Positions 35,576 to 45,175 of a DNA stretch of 64,000 nucleotides are shown piece by piece. This stretch comes from Pseudolabrys sp. (GTDB lineage Bacteria > Pseudomonadota > Alphaproteobacteria > Rhizobiales > Xanthobacteraceae). Position 1 is the stretch's first letter. The number at the start of each line of letters is the position of its first letter. The notes under the pieces were generated by a model. That model did not search any database and was not told the origin of the DNA. It saw nothing but the letters and a program-made list of their open reading frames with translations. A program made the position numbers and the translations under genes. Location of the stretch: positions 54,451-118,450 of the forward strand of contig JAHCKG010000014.1 of NCBI GenBank assembly GCA_026125895.1. Direction: 5' to 3'.

Positions 35576-36283
35576 ATGTCCGAGCGTAGCCAACTGAGTG
35601 ATGACCTGGAGCGGCCCGCGGCGCCGCGCCAACTGGTGCTCGCGCTCGACCACGCCATCAGTTACGCGCGCGAGGATTTCCTCGAGGGCCCGTCGAACCA
35701 GAAGGCGCTGGCGCTGATCGAGCGCTGGCCGGACTGGCCGGGGAGGCTGATCGCGCTCGTCGGGCCGGAGGGCTCGGGCAAAAGCCATCTTGCCGCGATC
35801 TGGGCCGAGCTGAGCGGCGCGCGCGTCGTCACGGCCAGACGCCTCGGCGACAGCGACCTGCCGTCGGCGCTCGCCACCGGCGCGCTGGTGGTCGAGGACA
35901 TCGACACGCCGGACCTCGACGAGCCGGCGTTGTTCCACCTGATCAACCTGGCGCGCGAGGAGGGGGCCGACGTCCTGTTCACCGCGCGGGTGTCGCCGCC
36001 GTCGCTCATGGTCGGCATCCGCGACCTGCAATCCCGATTGAGGATGCTGCCGGTGGTCGAACTGGAGGCGCCGGACGACGCGCTGCTGCGGGCGCTGATC
36101 GTCAAGCTGGCCGCCGACCGGCAGCTCGCGGTGGACGAGGGGGTGGTGAACTACCTCGCCAACCGCATCGAGCGGTCCTTCTCCGGCGTGCACCGGGCGG
36201 TGGCCCAGCTCGACGAGGAGGCGCTGCGCCGGCACCGGCCGGTGACCCGGGCGCTCGCCGCCGAGCTGTTCAGGGCGACTTAA
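35576..36283 (+). CDS. hdaA: DnaA regulatory inactivator HdaA
   Basis: Start at 35576 (MSERSQLSDDLERPAAPRQLVLALDH), 235 residues. It is a short AAA+ protein related to DnaA domain III: Walker A VGPEGSGKSH, Walker B LVVEDIDTPDL, sensor region FTARVSPPSL. The N-terminal QLVLAL fits a sliding-clamp-binding motif as used by Hda. With the beta-clamp it promotes ATP hydrolysis by DnaA and blocks re-initiation (known for Caulobacter HdaA). It is 116 nt before ppk. Confidence 0.92.
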   Translation: MSERSQLSDDLERPAAPRQLVLALDHAISYAREDFLEGPSNQKALALIERWPDWPGRLIALVGPEGSGKSHLAAIWAELSGARVVTARRLGDSDLPSALATGALVVEDIDTPDLDEPALFHLINLAREEGADVLFTARVSPPSLMVGIRDLQSRLRMLPVVELEAPDDALLRALIVKLAADRQLAVDEGVVNYLANRIERSFSGVHRAVAQLDEEALRRHRPVTRALAAELFRAT

Positions 36284-36399
36284 CGGGGGTCGTCTAGGGT
36301 CTTGACGCAACCCGGCCGACGGCGCCGAATTGATCCTCCAGCGACCGCGCCAAACCCGGCCCGCGGTCGTCAAAACGGCTTCTCAGGTTCCGCCTTACC

Positions 36400-38631
36400 A
36401 TGAAAGAAAGCGCCGAAGCTTCTGTTTCTCCTGAGGAAACCTTGTTCGCCGACGAGGTGAGGAAGCTGCCGGCCGCGGAGCTGGATGCCGCCGCGCCGGC
36501 CATCCGCGAGCAGCCCGAGCGCTTCATCAACCGCGAAATCTCCTGGCTCCAGTTCAACCGCCGGGTCCTCGAGGAGGCCGCCAACGACAGCCACCCGCTG
36601 CTCGAGCGCGTCCGCTTCCTGTCGATTTCCGCCAACAACCTTGATGAATTCTTCATGGTCCGCGTCGCCGGTCTCAAGGGCCAGGTGCGCCAGGGCATCA
36701 CCACCCGCAGCCCCGAAGGGCTGACGCCGGCCGAGCAGCTCGCCCGCATCCGCGAGGCGGTGTCGCAGCTGGCCTACGACCAGCAACACCGCTGGATCGA
36801 ACTGCGCGAGGACCTCGCCCAGGCCGGTGTCGTGCTCGTCGACGGGCCGGGCCTGTCGAAGGCCGAGCGGAACTGGCTCGACGAGCATTTCCTCACCCAC
36901 ATCTTCCCGCTGCTGACGCCGCTGGCGATCGACCCGGCGCACCCGTTCCCGTTCATCCCCAATCTCGGCTTCTCGATGGCGCTGCAGCTTGCCCGCGTGC
37001 GCGACGGCAAGACCATGAACGCGCTGATCCGCATGCCGCAGAAGATCGACCGCTTCATCCGCCTGCCGGCGGGCAGCGGCGGCGACATGCGGCTGATCAC
37101 GCTGGAGGAACTCACCGCCCTGCATGTCAGCAAGCTGTTCCCAGGCTACACGGTGAAGGGCGCAGGCTCGTTCCGCGTCATTCGCGACTCGGATCTGGAA
37201 ATCGAAGAAGAAGCCGAGGACCTGGTGCGCGAGTTCGAGACCGCGCTCAAGCAGCGCCGGCGCGGCTCGGTGATCCGCCTCGAACTCGACGCCGCGATGC
37301 CGGTCGAGCTGCGCGATTTCGTGCAGCACGCGCTGGCGGTCGCCGATGACGAGGTGTTCAACGTCGACGGCGTGCTGGCGATCAACGACCTGTCGCAGCT
37401 CACCCGCATCGACCGGCCCGACCTCGAATTCGTGCCGTACAATCCGCGCTACCCGGAGCGTATCCGCGACCATGGCGGCGACGCCTTCGCCGCAATCCGG
37501 CAGAAGGACCTCATCGTCCACCACCCTTACGAGTCGTTCGACGTCGTGGTGCAGTTCCTGCAGCAGGCGGCGCGCGATCCCAACGTCGTCGCCATCAAGC
37601 AGACGCTCTACCGCACCTCCGCCGAGAGCCCGATCGTCAAGACTTTGGTCGAGGCCGCCGAGGCCGGCAAATCGGTCACCGCGCTGGTCGAACTCAAGGC
37701 CCGCTTCGACGAGGAAGCCAACATCCGCTGGGCCCGCGACCTCGAGCGCGCCGGCGCCCAGGTGGTCTACGGCTTCATCGAACTCAAGACCCACGCCAAG
37801 CTGTCGCTGGTCGTGCGCCGCGAGGGCGGCACGCTGGCGACCTACTGCCATGTCGGCACCGGCAACTACCACCCGGTGACCGCGCGCATCTATACCGACC
37901 TGTCGTTCTTTACCGCCGACCCGGTGATCGCCCGCGACGTCGCCCGCATCTTCAACTACATCACCGGCTACGCTGAGCCGGCCGAACTCGAGCGCATGGC
38001 GATGTCGCCGGTATCCCTGCGCAAGCGCATCCTCGACCACATCGGCCGCGAGGCCGCCAACGCCCGCGCCAGCAAGCCGGCCGCGATCTGGATGAAGATG
38101 AACGCGCTGGTCGATCCCGGTATCATCGACGCGCTGTACGATGCCTCGGCCGCCGGCGTGCAGATCGACCTCGTCGTCCGCGGTATCTGCTGCCTGCGGC
38201 CCGGCGTGCCCGGCCTGTCCGAGAACATCCGCGTCAAGTCGATCGTCGGCCGCTTCCTCGAACACGCCCGCATCTATTGCTTCGGCGACGGCCATTCGCT
38301 GCCGCATCCGAAAGCCGCGGTGTATTTCTCCTCCGCCGACATGATGCCCCGCAATCTCGACCGCCGCGTCGAGGTGCTGTGCCCGATCGTCAACCCGACG
38401 GTACACGAGCAGGTGCTCGGCCAGATCATGGTCGCCAATTTCCGGGACAACGAGCAGAGCTGGAAGGTCTTGCCGGACGGCGCCTCGACGCGCATAAAGG
38501 CCCAGCCGGGCGAGGAACCTTTCAACGCCCACAAGTACTTCATGACGAATCCGAGTTTGTCGGGCCGTGGGAAATCGCTCAAAGAATCGTCGCCACGCAG
38601 CCTCATCCGACGCCTCATCGAAGGCGCATAA
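36400..38631 (+). CDS. ppk: Polyphosphate kinase 1
   Basis: A 743-residue PPK1 that makes polyphosphate from ATP reversibly. N-terminal [34 protein letters not shown]; catalytic region [19 protein letters not shown] (autophosphorylated His) and [33 protein letters not shown]. Complete length for the family. Directly followed by ppx, forming a synthesis/degradation pair. Confidence 0.97.
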   Translation: MKESAEASVSPEETLFADEVRKLPAAELDAAAPAIREQPERFINREISWLQFNRRVLEEAANDSHPLLERVRFLSISANNLDEFFMVRVAGLKGQVRQGITTRSPEGLTPAEQLARIREAVSQLAYDQQHRWIELREDLAQAGVVLVDGPGLSKAERNWLDEHFLTHIFPLLTPLAIDPAHPFPFIPNLGFSMALQLARVRDGKTMNALIRMPQKIDRFIRLPAGSGGDMRLITLEELTALHVSKLFPGYTVKGAGSFRVIRDSDLEIEEEAEDLVREFETALKQRRRGSVIRLELDAAMPVELRDFVQHALAVADDEVFNVDGVLAINDLSQLTRIDRPDLEFVPYNPRYPERIRDHGGDAFAAIRQKDLIVHHPYESFDVVVQFLQQAARDPNVVAIKQTLYRTSAESPIVKTLVEAAEAGKSVTALVELKARFDEEANIRWARDLERAGAQVVYGFIELKTHAKLSLVVRREGGTLATYCHVGTGNYHPVTARIYTDLSFFTADPVIARDVARIFNYITGYAEPAELERMAMSPVSLRKRILDHIGREAANARASKPAAIWMKMNALVDPGIIDALYDASAAGVQIDLVVRGICCLRPGVPGLSENIRVKSIVGRFLEHARIYCFGDGHSLPHPKAAVYFSSADMMPRNLDRRVEVLCPIVNPTVHEQVLGQIMVANFRDNEQSWKVLPDGASTRIKAQPGEEPFNAHKYFMTNPSLSGRGKSLKESSPRSLIRRLIEGA

Positions 38632-38653
38632 GGCGGCGAAAAAATTGCCCAAG

Positions 38654-40156
38654 ATGGAAACGGTCAAAGGCCGCCTCGATCACGGCCCCGCGCTCGCCGT
38701 CATCGACATCGGCTCGAACTCGGTGCGCCTCGTCATCTACGAGGGGCTGACGCGCTCGCCGACGCCGATCTTCAACGAGAAGGTGCTCGCCGGTCTCGGC
38801 CGTCAGGTGCAGACCACCGGCCTGCTGGCGCAGGACGCCATCGACACCGCGCTCAATGCGCTGGTGCGCTTCAAGGCGCTGTGCGACATCCAGCATGTCG
38901 TTCGCATCTATGCCATCGCCACCGCCGCCTGCCGCGACGCGCGCAACGGCCGCGCCTTCATCTCGGCGGCGGAAACCATCCTGGCGACGCGTATCGAGAT
39001 CCTGTCCGGCAAGCGCGAGGCGCAACTCACGGCTTACGGCGTCGTTTCCGGCATCCACAATCCTGACGGCATCGTCGGCGACCTCGGGGGCGGCTCGCTG
39101 GAGCTGGTCGATGTGCGCGGCTCGCGCGTGCGCCACGGCCTGACGCTGCCGCTCGGCGGTCTGGCCTTGCAGGACCTCACCGGCCGCTCGATCAAGAAGG
39201 CCGAGAAGCTCGTCCAGAAAGCATTCAGCAATCTCGACATCCTCGAGGAAGGCGAGGGGCGCACGCTCTACGCCGTCGGTGGCACGTGGCGCGCGCTGGC
39301 GCGGCTGCACATGTGGCAGACCGGCTATCCGTTCCACGTCATGCACAACTACCGCATCTCGGCGCGCGAAACGCTGGAGTTCTCGCGGCTGGTGCATCGC
39401 GTCGATACCGAGACCCTTTCGAAGATCGAAGTCGTCAACGCCGCGCGCCGGCCGCTGCTCGCTTATGCGGCGCTGGTGCTCGAAAACCTGGTGCGCGGCA
39501 TCAAGCCGAAGGAAGTCATCATCTCGGCGATGGGCGTGCGCGAGGGGTTGCTCTATTCGCTGCTCGGCGAGAAGGAGCGCGAGCGCGATCCGCTGATCGC
39601 CGCCGCGGCCGATCTCAACGTGCTGCGCTCGCGGGCGCCGAAGCACGGCGAGGAGCTGGTCGCCTGGACCGATCGCTTCATCGCTTCGTCGGGTTTGAAG
39701 GAAAGCGCCGATGAGAAGCGGCTGCGCCACGCGGCCTGCCTGCTGGCCGATATCGGCTGGCGCGCGCATCCCGATTATCGCGGCGAGCAGGCAATGAACA
39801 TCATCGCCCATGGCCCCTTCGTCGCCATCGACCATCCCTCGCGCACCTACATGGCGCTGTCGGTGTTCCTGCGTCACACCGGGCTCAACGAAGAGGAACT
39901 GCCATCGCGGCTGCGCGAACTGGCAACGCCCTACATTCTCGATCGCGCCCGCGTGCTCGGCGCGGCGATGCGCGTCGCCTATATCCTCACCGCCGGGCAG
40001 GACGGCGTGCTGCCGAAGGTGCCGCTCAAGGTGGAACGCGGCAAGCTCGTGCTCAAGCTCACCGGCGATTACAGGAAGCTCGCCACCGACCGCGTCTCCG
40101 GCCGCGTGCGGCAACTCGCGCGCCTTATCGGCCGCGAGGCGGTGGTGGAGGTCTGA
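38654..40156 (+). CDS. ppx: Exopolyphosphatase (Ppx/GppA family)
   Basis: The ATG at 38654 is chosen; a TTG at 38645 or the ATG at 38567, inside ppk, are alternatives in the same frame. About 500 residues: the Ppx/GppA actin-like domain begins LAVIDIGSNSVRLVIYEG, with GIVGDLGGGSLELVDV and IISAMGVREGLLYSLLG, followed by a helical HD-like C-terminal domain (AACLLADIGWRAHPDYRG). It removes terminal phosphate from polyphosphate or pppGpp; which one cannot be told. It begins 22 nt after ppk. Confidence 0.94.
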   Translation: METVKGRLDHGPALAVIDIGSNSVRLVIYEGLTRSPTPIFNEKVLAGLGRQVQTTGLLAQDAIDTALNALVRFKALCDIQHVVRIYAIATAACRDARNGRAFISAAETILATRIEILSGKREAQLTAYGVVSGIHNPDGIVGDLGGGSLELVDVRGSRVRHGLTLPLGGLALQDLTGRSIKKAEKLVQKAFSNLDILEEGEGRTLYAVGGTWRALARLHMWQTGYPFHVMHNYRISARETLEFSRLVHRVDTETLSKIEVVNAARRPLLAYAALVLENLVRGIKPKEVIISAMGVREGLLYSLLGEKERERDPLIAAAADLNVLRSRAPKHGEELVAWTDRFIASSGLKESADEKRLRHAACLLADIGWRAHPDYRGEQAMNIIAHGPFVAIDHPSRTYMALSVFLRHTGLNEEELPSRLRELATPYILDRARVLGAAMRVAYILTAGQDGVLPKVPLKVERGKLVLKLTGDYRKLATDRVSGRVRQLARLIGREAVVEV

Positions 40157-40181
40157 GAGCTTTTTCGACCTGCGAGTATTC

Positions 40182-40264
40182 TCCGCTCATCCCCGCGAAT
40201 GCGGGGATCCAGCGCTTTCTGTTTTCTTGGCCAATGGATTCCAGCTTGCGCGGGAATGAGCGGA
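40182..40264. repeat. Palindromic intergenic element, family D (TCCGCTCATCCCCGCG arms)
   Basis: Outer arms TCCGCTCATCCCCGCG and CGCGGGAATGAGCGGA (one mismatch) bound 40182-40264; inside, CCCCGCGAATGCGGGG is a further hairpin and GGATCCAGCG / TGGATTCCAGC are recognisable. It separates the convergent ppx and threonine aldolase genes. The element at 46999-47060 shares the CGGGAATCCAG and CCCCGC...GCGGGG parts. Confidence 0.8.
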
Positions 40265-40271
40265 CTATCGG

Positions 40272-41306
40272 TCACCCTTCGCGAACGAGGCCGACAAACC
40301 GCTCCACGTCTTCCGCCGTCGTCGCAAACGACGTCACCAGGCGCACGACGACGTTGCCCGACGCATCGGCATTCCACCGATAGAACATCGCGCCGGCGGC
40401 CTGGAGTTTGTCGCACAGCGCCACGGGCAGCACGACGAACACCTCATTGGCTTCGACCGGCCATTGCGGCTTGAAGCCCGCAGCGGTCAACCCGGCGCTC
40501 AGGCGGTCGGCCATGTCGTTAGCGTGGCGGCACAGCCGCAGCCACAGGCCGTCGTCGAGATAGGCCTCCATCTGCACGGCGATGAAGCGGTGCTTGGAGG
40601 CAAGCTGCGCGCCGCGCTTGCGCCGGGCAGACATGTGCTCGGCGCGCTTGGGATCGAAGAAGATCACGGCCTCGGCGCCCATGGCGCCGCCCTTGGTGGC
40701 GCCGAAGGACAGCACGTCGACGCCGGCCTTCCAGGTCGCGTCGTCGGCCGAGACGTTCATGCGGACCAGCGCGTTGCCAAAGCGCGCGCCGTCCATGTGC
40801 ACGGCGGCGCCGTTCGCGTGGGCCGCGTCGGCAAGCTCGCGGATCTCCTGCGGACGGTAGATGGTGCCGGCTTCGCTCGCCTGCGAGATGGACAGCGCCG
40901 CCGGCGTCACGTGATGCGGCGGGCCCCATTGCGCCTTGTTGCCGAGCAGCGCCGCGACGGTGGCGGCGTCGAGCTTGCCGTTGGCGCCGGGCAGGGTGAC
41001 GAGCTTGATGCCGCCGCCGAAGAATTCCGGCGCGCCGCATTCGTCCACCGCGACATGCGCATCTTCGTGGCAGACCACAGCGCCCCAGGGCGGCGTCACA
41101 TGCGCCAGCGCCAGCGCATTGGCGGCGGTGCCTGTCGGCACCAGGAACACGGCGACATCGCGCTTGAAAAGCTCGGCGAACTTCTTCTCGACGCGGCGCG
41201 TCCAGTCGTCATTGCCGTAGCCGAGGGCGAAGCCTTCGTTGGCGCGACCCAGCGCCGCCATGATCTCCGGCGCGACGCCGGCGGTGTTGTCGCTGGCGAA
41301 GTTCAT
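40272..41306 (-). CDS. ltaE: Low-specificity L-threonine aldolase / beta-eliminating lyase family
   Basis: Start at 41306 (MNFASDNTAGVAPEIMAALGRANEGFALGYGNDDWTRRVE), overlapping the pxpA stop by 4 nt (ATGA). The 344-residue fold-type I PLP enzyme has FLVPTGTAANALAL, HEDAHVAVDECGAPE, VHMDGARFGNAL and SFGATKGGAMGAEAVIFF, with Lys of TKGG binding PLP. Threonine aldolase cleaves L-threonine to glycine and acetaldehyde; other beta-eliminating lyases in the family cannot be excluded. Last gene of rnd-pxpA-ltaE. Confidence 0.9.
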   Translation of the reverse strand: MNFASDNTAGVAPEIMAALGRANEGFALGYGNDDWTRRVEKKFAELFKRDVAVFLVPTGTAANALALAHVTPPWGAVVCHEDAHVAVDECGAPEFFGGGIKLVTLPGANGKLDAATVAALLGNKAQWGPPHHVTPAALSISQASEAGTIYRPQEIRELADAAHANGAAVHMDGARFGNALVRMNVSADDATWKAGVDVLSFGATKGGAMGAEAVIFFDPKRAEHMSARRKRGAQLASKHRFIAVQMEAYLDDGLWLRLCRHANDMADRLSAGLTAAGFKPQWPVEANEVFVVLPVALCDKLQAAGAMFYRWNADASGNVVVRLVTSFATTAEDVERFVGLVREG

Positions 41307-42070
41307 GCGCGCACTCCCGCGCCGAGTGGCGACACCGCAATGCCGTTGGCTTGAAGCGTCTGCTTGACGACGCGCGCCACCTCCGCCGAATTCGTCCGGT
41401 CGCCGTGCAGGCACAAGGTCGCAACCTTCGCGTCCATGTCGGCGCCGTCGATCTTCGCCAGCTTGCCTTCGCGGACGATGCGCAAGGCACGGGCCGCCAC
41501 AAGCGACGGCTCGCGCAGCTTGGCGACGCGCTCGATGATCAGGCCGCCGTCTTCGTCGTAATCGAGATCGATGAAGGCCTCGCGCGCGACGCGGGCGCCT
41601 GCTGCTTCCGCGGCATCGGCGCCGGGTCCCGCGAGCAGCACGAGAAACAGCTTCGGGTCATAGGCGGCAATGGCGGCGCCGACCGCCTTCGACAGGTTCA
41701 CGTCGAGCGAGCAGGCCTTGTAGAAGGCGCCATGCGGCTTGACGTGAGCGAGGCTCATGTCTTCGCTTCGCGCGATCGCGGCCAGCGCGCCGAGCTGGTA
41801 CAAAGTGGCGTCTGCCATTTCCTCCGGCGCGATGGTCATCATGCGCCGGCCGAAGCCCATCAGGTCGGGAAACGACGGATGCGCGCCGATGGCGATGCCG
41901 GCGTCTTTGGCAATGCGCACGGTGGTTCGCATGGTGGACGGATCGCCGCCGTGAAAGCCGCAGGCGATATTGACCGAGGAAACGTGCGGCAGGAACGAGG
42001 CGTCGTCACCGAGCGTCCAGCGTCCGTAGCTCTCGCCGGCGTCGCCGTTGATGTCGATGGACAACGCCAT
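41303..42070 (-). CDS. pxpA: 5-oxoprolinase subunit A (LamB/YcsF family)
   Basis: A 255-residue protein with MALSIDINGDAGESYGRW, VSSVNIACGFHGGDPSTM, IGAHPSFPDLMGFGRR and LAHVKPHGAFYKA, all diagnostic of PxpA. PxpA acts with PxpB and PxpC to hydrolyse 5-oxoproline, a damage product of glutamine, using ATP. No pxpB/pxpC genes are in the window, so the partners must be elsewhere. It sits 4 nt after rnd and overlaps the aldolase gene. Confidence 0.95.
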   Translation of the reverse strand: MALSIDINGDAGESYGRWTLGDDASFLPHVSSVNIACGFHGGDPSTMRTTVRIAKDAGIAIGAHPSFPDLMGFGRRMMTIAPEEMADATLYQLGALAAIARSEDMSLAHVKPHGAFYKACSLDVNLSKAVGAAIAAYDPKLFLVLLAGPGADAAEAAGARVAREAFIDLDYDEDGGLIIERVAKLREPSLVAARALRIVREGKLAKIDGADMDAKVATLCLHGDRTNSAEVARVVKQTLQANGIAVSPLGAGVRA

Positions 42071-42074
42071 CGCT

Positions 42075-43226
42075 TCAGCTCTTGTCGACGGTGATGACGC
42101 GGCTCTTCTCGACCGCCAGCGCCAGCTTGCCGTGCTTCAGCGCCAGCGCCTTGTCACCGAACAATTCGCGGCGCCAGCCCTTGAGCGCGGGCACGTCGGC
42201 ATCGTCGTCGGCGGCGATGCGCTCGAGGTCATCGACAGTGGCGATGACCTTGGCGGCCACGGCGTGGCTTTCCGACGTCATGCGCAGCAGCACCTTGAGG
42301 AGTTCGACAATGGCGGCGCCGTTCGGCGCCGGCCGCGAGCGCTCGAAGCGCGGCAGCGTCTTCGGATCGCGCGCCAGGCCGCGGGTGACGGCCTCGACGA
42401 TCTGTTCGCCCCAGCGCGAGCGCTCGAAGCCCTTGGGCAGCGAGCGCAGATGGCCGAGCTTTTCGATGGTGGTCGGCGCCTGCGTGGCGATATCGCCGAC
42501 GACATCGTCCTTGAGCACGCGTGAGCGCGGCACGTCGCGCGTCTGCGCCTCGCGCTCCCGCCAGGCCGCGACTTCCATCAGCACCGCCAGTTCCTTCGGC
42601 TTGCGCGCGCGCGTGCGCAGCCGCTCCCAGGCGCGCTCCGGCTCCATGCGATAAGTTTCGGGCGAGGTGAGGATGCCCATCTCGGCCTCGACCCAGGTGG
42701 CGCGGCCGCGCTTGGCGAGATCGGCGGCGAGCTTGACGTAGACCGCGCGCAAGTGGGTCACGTCCGACAGTGCATAGGACACCTGGGCATCGGTGAGCGG
42801 CCGCCGCGTCCAGTCGGTGAAGCGGTTGGACTTGTCGAGCACGTCGCCGGTGATGCGCTGCACGAGCTGATCGTACGAAATGCTGTCGCCATAGCCGAGC
42901 ACCATGGCTGCGACCTGCGTGTCGACGATCGGGTGCGGAATGGTCTTGGCCATGTTCCAAAGGATTTCGATGTCCTGCCGCGCGGCATGAAACACCTTCA
43001 TCACCTTCTCATTGGCCATGAGCTGGTAGAACGGCGTCAGGTCGATGCCCGGGGCGAGGGCGTCGATGACAACGGCCTCGTCGTCGGTCGCCATCTGCGC
43101 GACGCAGAGCAGCGGGTAATAAGTGGTCTCGCGCAGGAATTCGGTATCGACGGTGACGAATTCGTGGGTCGCCATGCGCTCGCAGACTGCGGCGAGGTCG
43201 GCGGAAGTCGTGATCAGAGGAGACAT
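42075..43226 (-). CDS. rnd: Ribonuclease D
   Basis: A 383-residue 3'-5' exoribonuclease of the DEDD family that trims tRNA and other stable RNA. Exo [17 protein letters not shown], Exo [14 protein letters not shown] and Exo [19 protein letters not shown] with the DEDDy Tyr; HRDC domain around 205-290 ([30 protein letters not shown]). Canonical length. First gene of rnd-pxpA-ltaE. Confidence 0.96.
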   Translation of the reverse strand: MSPLITTSADLAAVCERMATHEFVTVDTEFLRETTYYPLLCVAQMATDDEAVVIDALAPGIDLTPFYQLMANEKVMKVFHAARQDIEILWNMAKTIPHPIVDTQVAAMVLGYGDSISYDQLVQRITGDVLDKSNRFTDWTRRPLTDAQVSYALSDVTHLRAVYVKLAADLAKRGRATWVEAEMGILTSPETYRMEPERAWERLRTRARKPKELAVLMEVAAWREREAQTRDVPRSRVLKDDVVGDIATQAPTTIEKLGHLRSLPKGFERSRWGEQIVEAVTRGLARDPKTLPRFERSRPAPNGAAIVELLKVLLRMTSESHAVAAKVIATVDDLERIAADDDADVPALKGWRRELFGDKALALKHGKLALAVEKSRVITVDKS

Positions 43227-43273
43227 TCGGCGGGCACCTGACTTCTTGGTGTGCGTTCAGCACGCACCGGGGG

Positions 43274-44995
43274 CTAACGTCTGGCTTTGCCGCGCACCGG
43301 CGGCATATGGATGAATTCCCACGGACTCGGCATGGCGCCGACCGGGACCTCGATCAAGGTGGGTTCGCGTACCGCAAAACTCTCCCGCAAGGCAAAGCGT
43401 AATTCCTGCGGGTCGCGGGCGCGCAGGCCGCGGGCGCCGAAGGCCTCGGCGAATTTCACGAAATCCGGGTTGGCGAGGTCCGAGGCGATGACCCGGTTAC
43501 CGAACTGTTCCTGCTGAATGCGGCGCACATTGCCGAAGGCGCCGTCGGCGAAGACGATGGCGGTCAGCGGGATGCGGTGGCGGATCGCGGTTGCCATCTC
43601 GTTGGCGGTGAACATGAAGCCGCCGTCGCCGTTGATCGACAGCACGGGCACGTCGCCCCTCGCGTGCTGGGCGCCGAGCGCGGTGGCAAAGCCCCAGCCC
43701 AGATTGTCCTGATAGCCCGGCGACAGGAAGGTGCGTGGCTTGTAGACCGGGAAGCCGAGGCGAGCGGCGAAGCCGACCTGCGTCACCTCATCGACCAGGA
43801 TGCCGTCCTCCGGCAGTTCGGCGCGGATGGCGGCGAGGAAGGCGAGCTGCGGCACCAGCTTGGCGAGGCGGGCGCGCATCTTGGCCTGGCGCTGGCGCAT
43901 CTCGTCGTCGCGGGAGGCGCGCTTGGCGTTGGTGGTTTCCAGCGCCGCGATCAGGCGGCGCAGATTGGGCGCAGCGTCGCCGATCAGCGCGACGTTCGGC
44001 TTGTGCATCCGCGCGGCGTCGTCGGCGGTGGCGTTGACGTTGACGACCTTGAGGTCGCGGTCGATGCCCCATTGCAGGATTGGCGTGAACAGCCGCGTGC
44101 CGACCGCCAGCACGGCATCGGCCTCGGCCCATAATTCGTGGCCCAGCGGGAGATTCACTGAGTACGGACTTCGGCCGTCCAATACTCCCTGGCCGCGGCG
44201 GTACGACAAAACCGGGGCCTGCAGCATATCCGACAGTTGTGTGACTTCCGCCGAGGCGTCCAGGGCGCCGGCGCCGGCGACGATCAGGATGCGCTTGGAC
44301 TTGCCGAGCAATTTGGCCGCCTTGCGGACCTTGTCCTCGTCGATCCGCGGCAGGCGGGGCGGCATGGGCGCCGGGATCGGCCCGACCGGGCCGCGTTCAC
44401 CCCACACATTGATGGCGCATTCGAGCGCCCCGGGAGCTGGCCTTCGGTCATGAAGGGCGCGGATCGCCTTGGCCACCTTGGCCGGCGCTTCGGCCGGGCC
44501 GTTGAGGATGCCCGTATGATCGACCAGGCGGGACAGGATGCCGGCCTGGTCCTTGATCTCGTGCAGATGACCCTGATTGCGGCCGATGGCTTGCGCCGGG
44601 ATCTGGCCGATCAGCGCCAGCACCGGCGCGTTCATGCCATAGGCCGTCAGCAGCGCCGCGCCGGAATTCAGGAGGCCGGGGCCGGGGACCACCGAATAGA
44701 CCTGCGGCTTGCCGGTCGCCAGCGCCGCGCCGAGCGCCATGTAGCCCGCGCCCTGTTCGTGCCGGGTATGGACCACCGACAGCCGGTCGCTGGCGCGCGC
44801 GAAGGCATCGAAAAGGTGGTCGTTATGGACCCCAGGCAGGGCATAGACGGTACGAATGCCGTGGCTCAGCAGGGTCTCGACGGTGGCTTCGCCCGTGGAG
44901 AGCTCGGTGACCGCGGCCTTGGCCTTTTTGGCGGTCTTTTGCAGAGCCTTTGGAGCGGGCTTGCGAGCGGACTTTTTGGCGGCGGATTTTGGCAT
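43274..44995 (-). CDS. ThDP-dependent enzyme, acetolactate-synthase-like, with basic N-terminal tail
   Basis: The ATG at 44995 gives 573 residues; an upstream ATG would add 40 that show no family similarity. The first ~28 residues are [20 protein letters not shown]..., Lys/Ala-rich like a histone tail, before the usual N-terminal PYR domain ([27 protein letters not shown]; catalytic Glu in [12 protein letters not shown]). The PP domain has the ThDP motif [18 protein letters not shown]...FADGAFGN. It has no regulatory-subunit gene nearby, so it is probably not the anabolic acetolactate synthase; substrate unknown. Divergent from aspS. Confidence 0.88.
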   Translation of the reverse strand: MPKSAAKKSARKPAPKALQKTAKKAKAAVTELSTGEATVETLLSHGIRTVYALPGVHNDHLFDAFARASDRLSVVHTRHEQGAGYMALGAALATGKPQVYSVVPGPGLLNSGAALLTAYGMNAPVLALIGQIPAQAIGRNQGHLHEIKDQAGILSRLVDHTGILNGPAEAPAKVAKAIRALHDRRPAPGALECAINVWGERGPVGPIPAPMPPRLPRIDEDKVRKAAKLLGKSKRILIVAGAGALDASAEVTQLSDMLQAPVLSYRRGQGVLDGRSPYSVNLPLGHELWAEADAVLAVGTRLFTPILQWGIDRDLKVVNVNATADDAARMHKPNVALIGDAAPNLRRLIAALETTNAKRASRDDEMRQRQAKMRARLAKLVPQLAFLAAIRAELPEDGILVDEVTQVGFAARLGFPVYKPRTFLSPGYQDNLGWGFATALGAQHARGDVPVLSINGDGGFMFTANEMATAIRHRIPLTAIVFADGAFGNVRRIQQEQFGNRVIASDLANPDFVKFAEAFGARGLRARDPQELRFALRESFAVREPTLIEVPVGAMPSPWEFIHMPPVRGKARR

Positions 44996-45175
44996 CGAAC
45001 GCGGTACCTCGTGCCCAACCGAGTGTGCAGATTGGTTCGAGTCTGTCGAGGCGCGGATTTCGCGAAATTCGGCCAGCCATGCGCCAAAACCGGGCCTCGC
45101 CTTGACAAAGGGCACCCCCCATGCGTTTTTCGCGCGCCTCCACCCACCCCTGAATCGGCTGCCGGAACCGCCCGA

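Noticed and set aside
36370-38667. 765-residue minus-strand ORF opposite ppk
   Set aside because: Shadow of ppk; the plus-strand product has all catalytic motifs.
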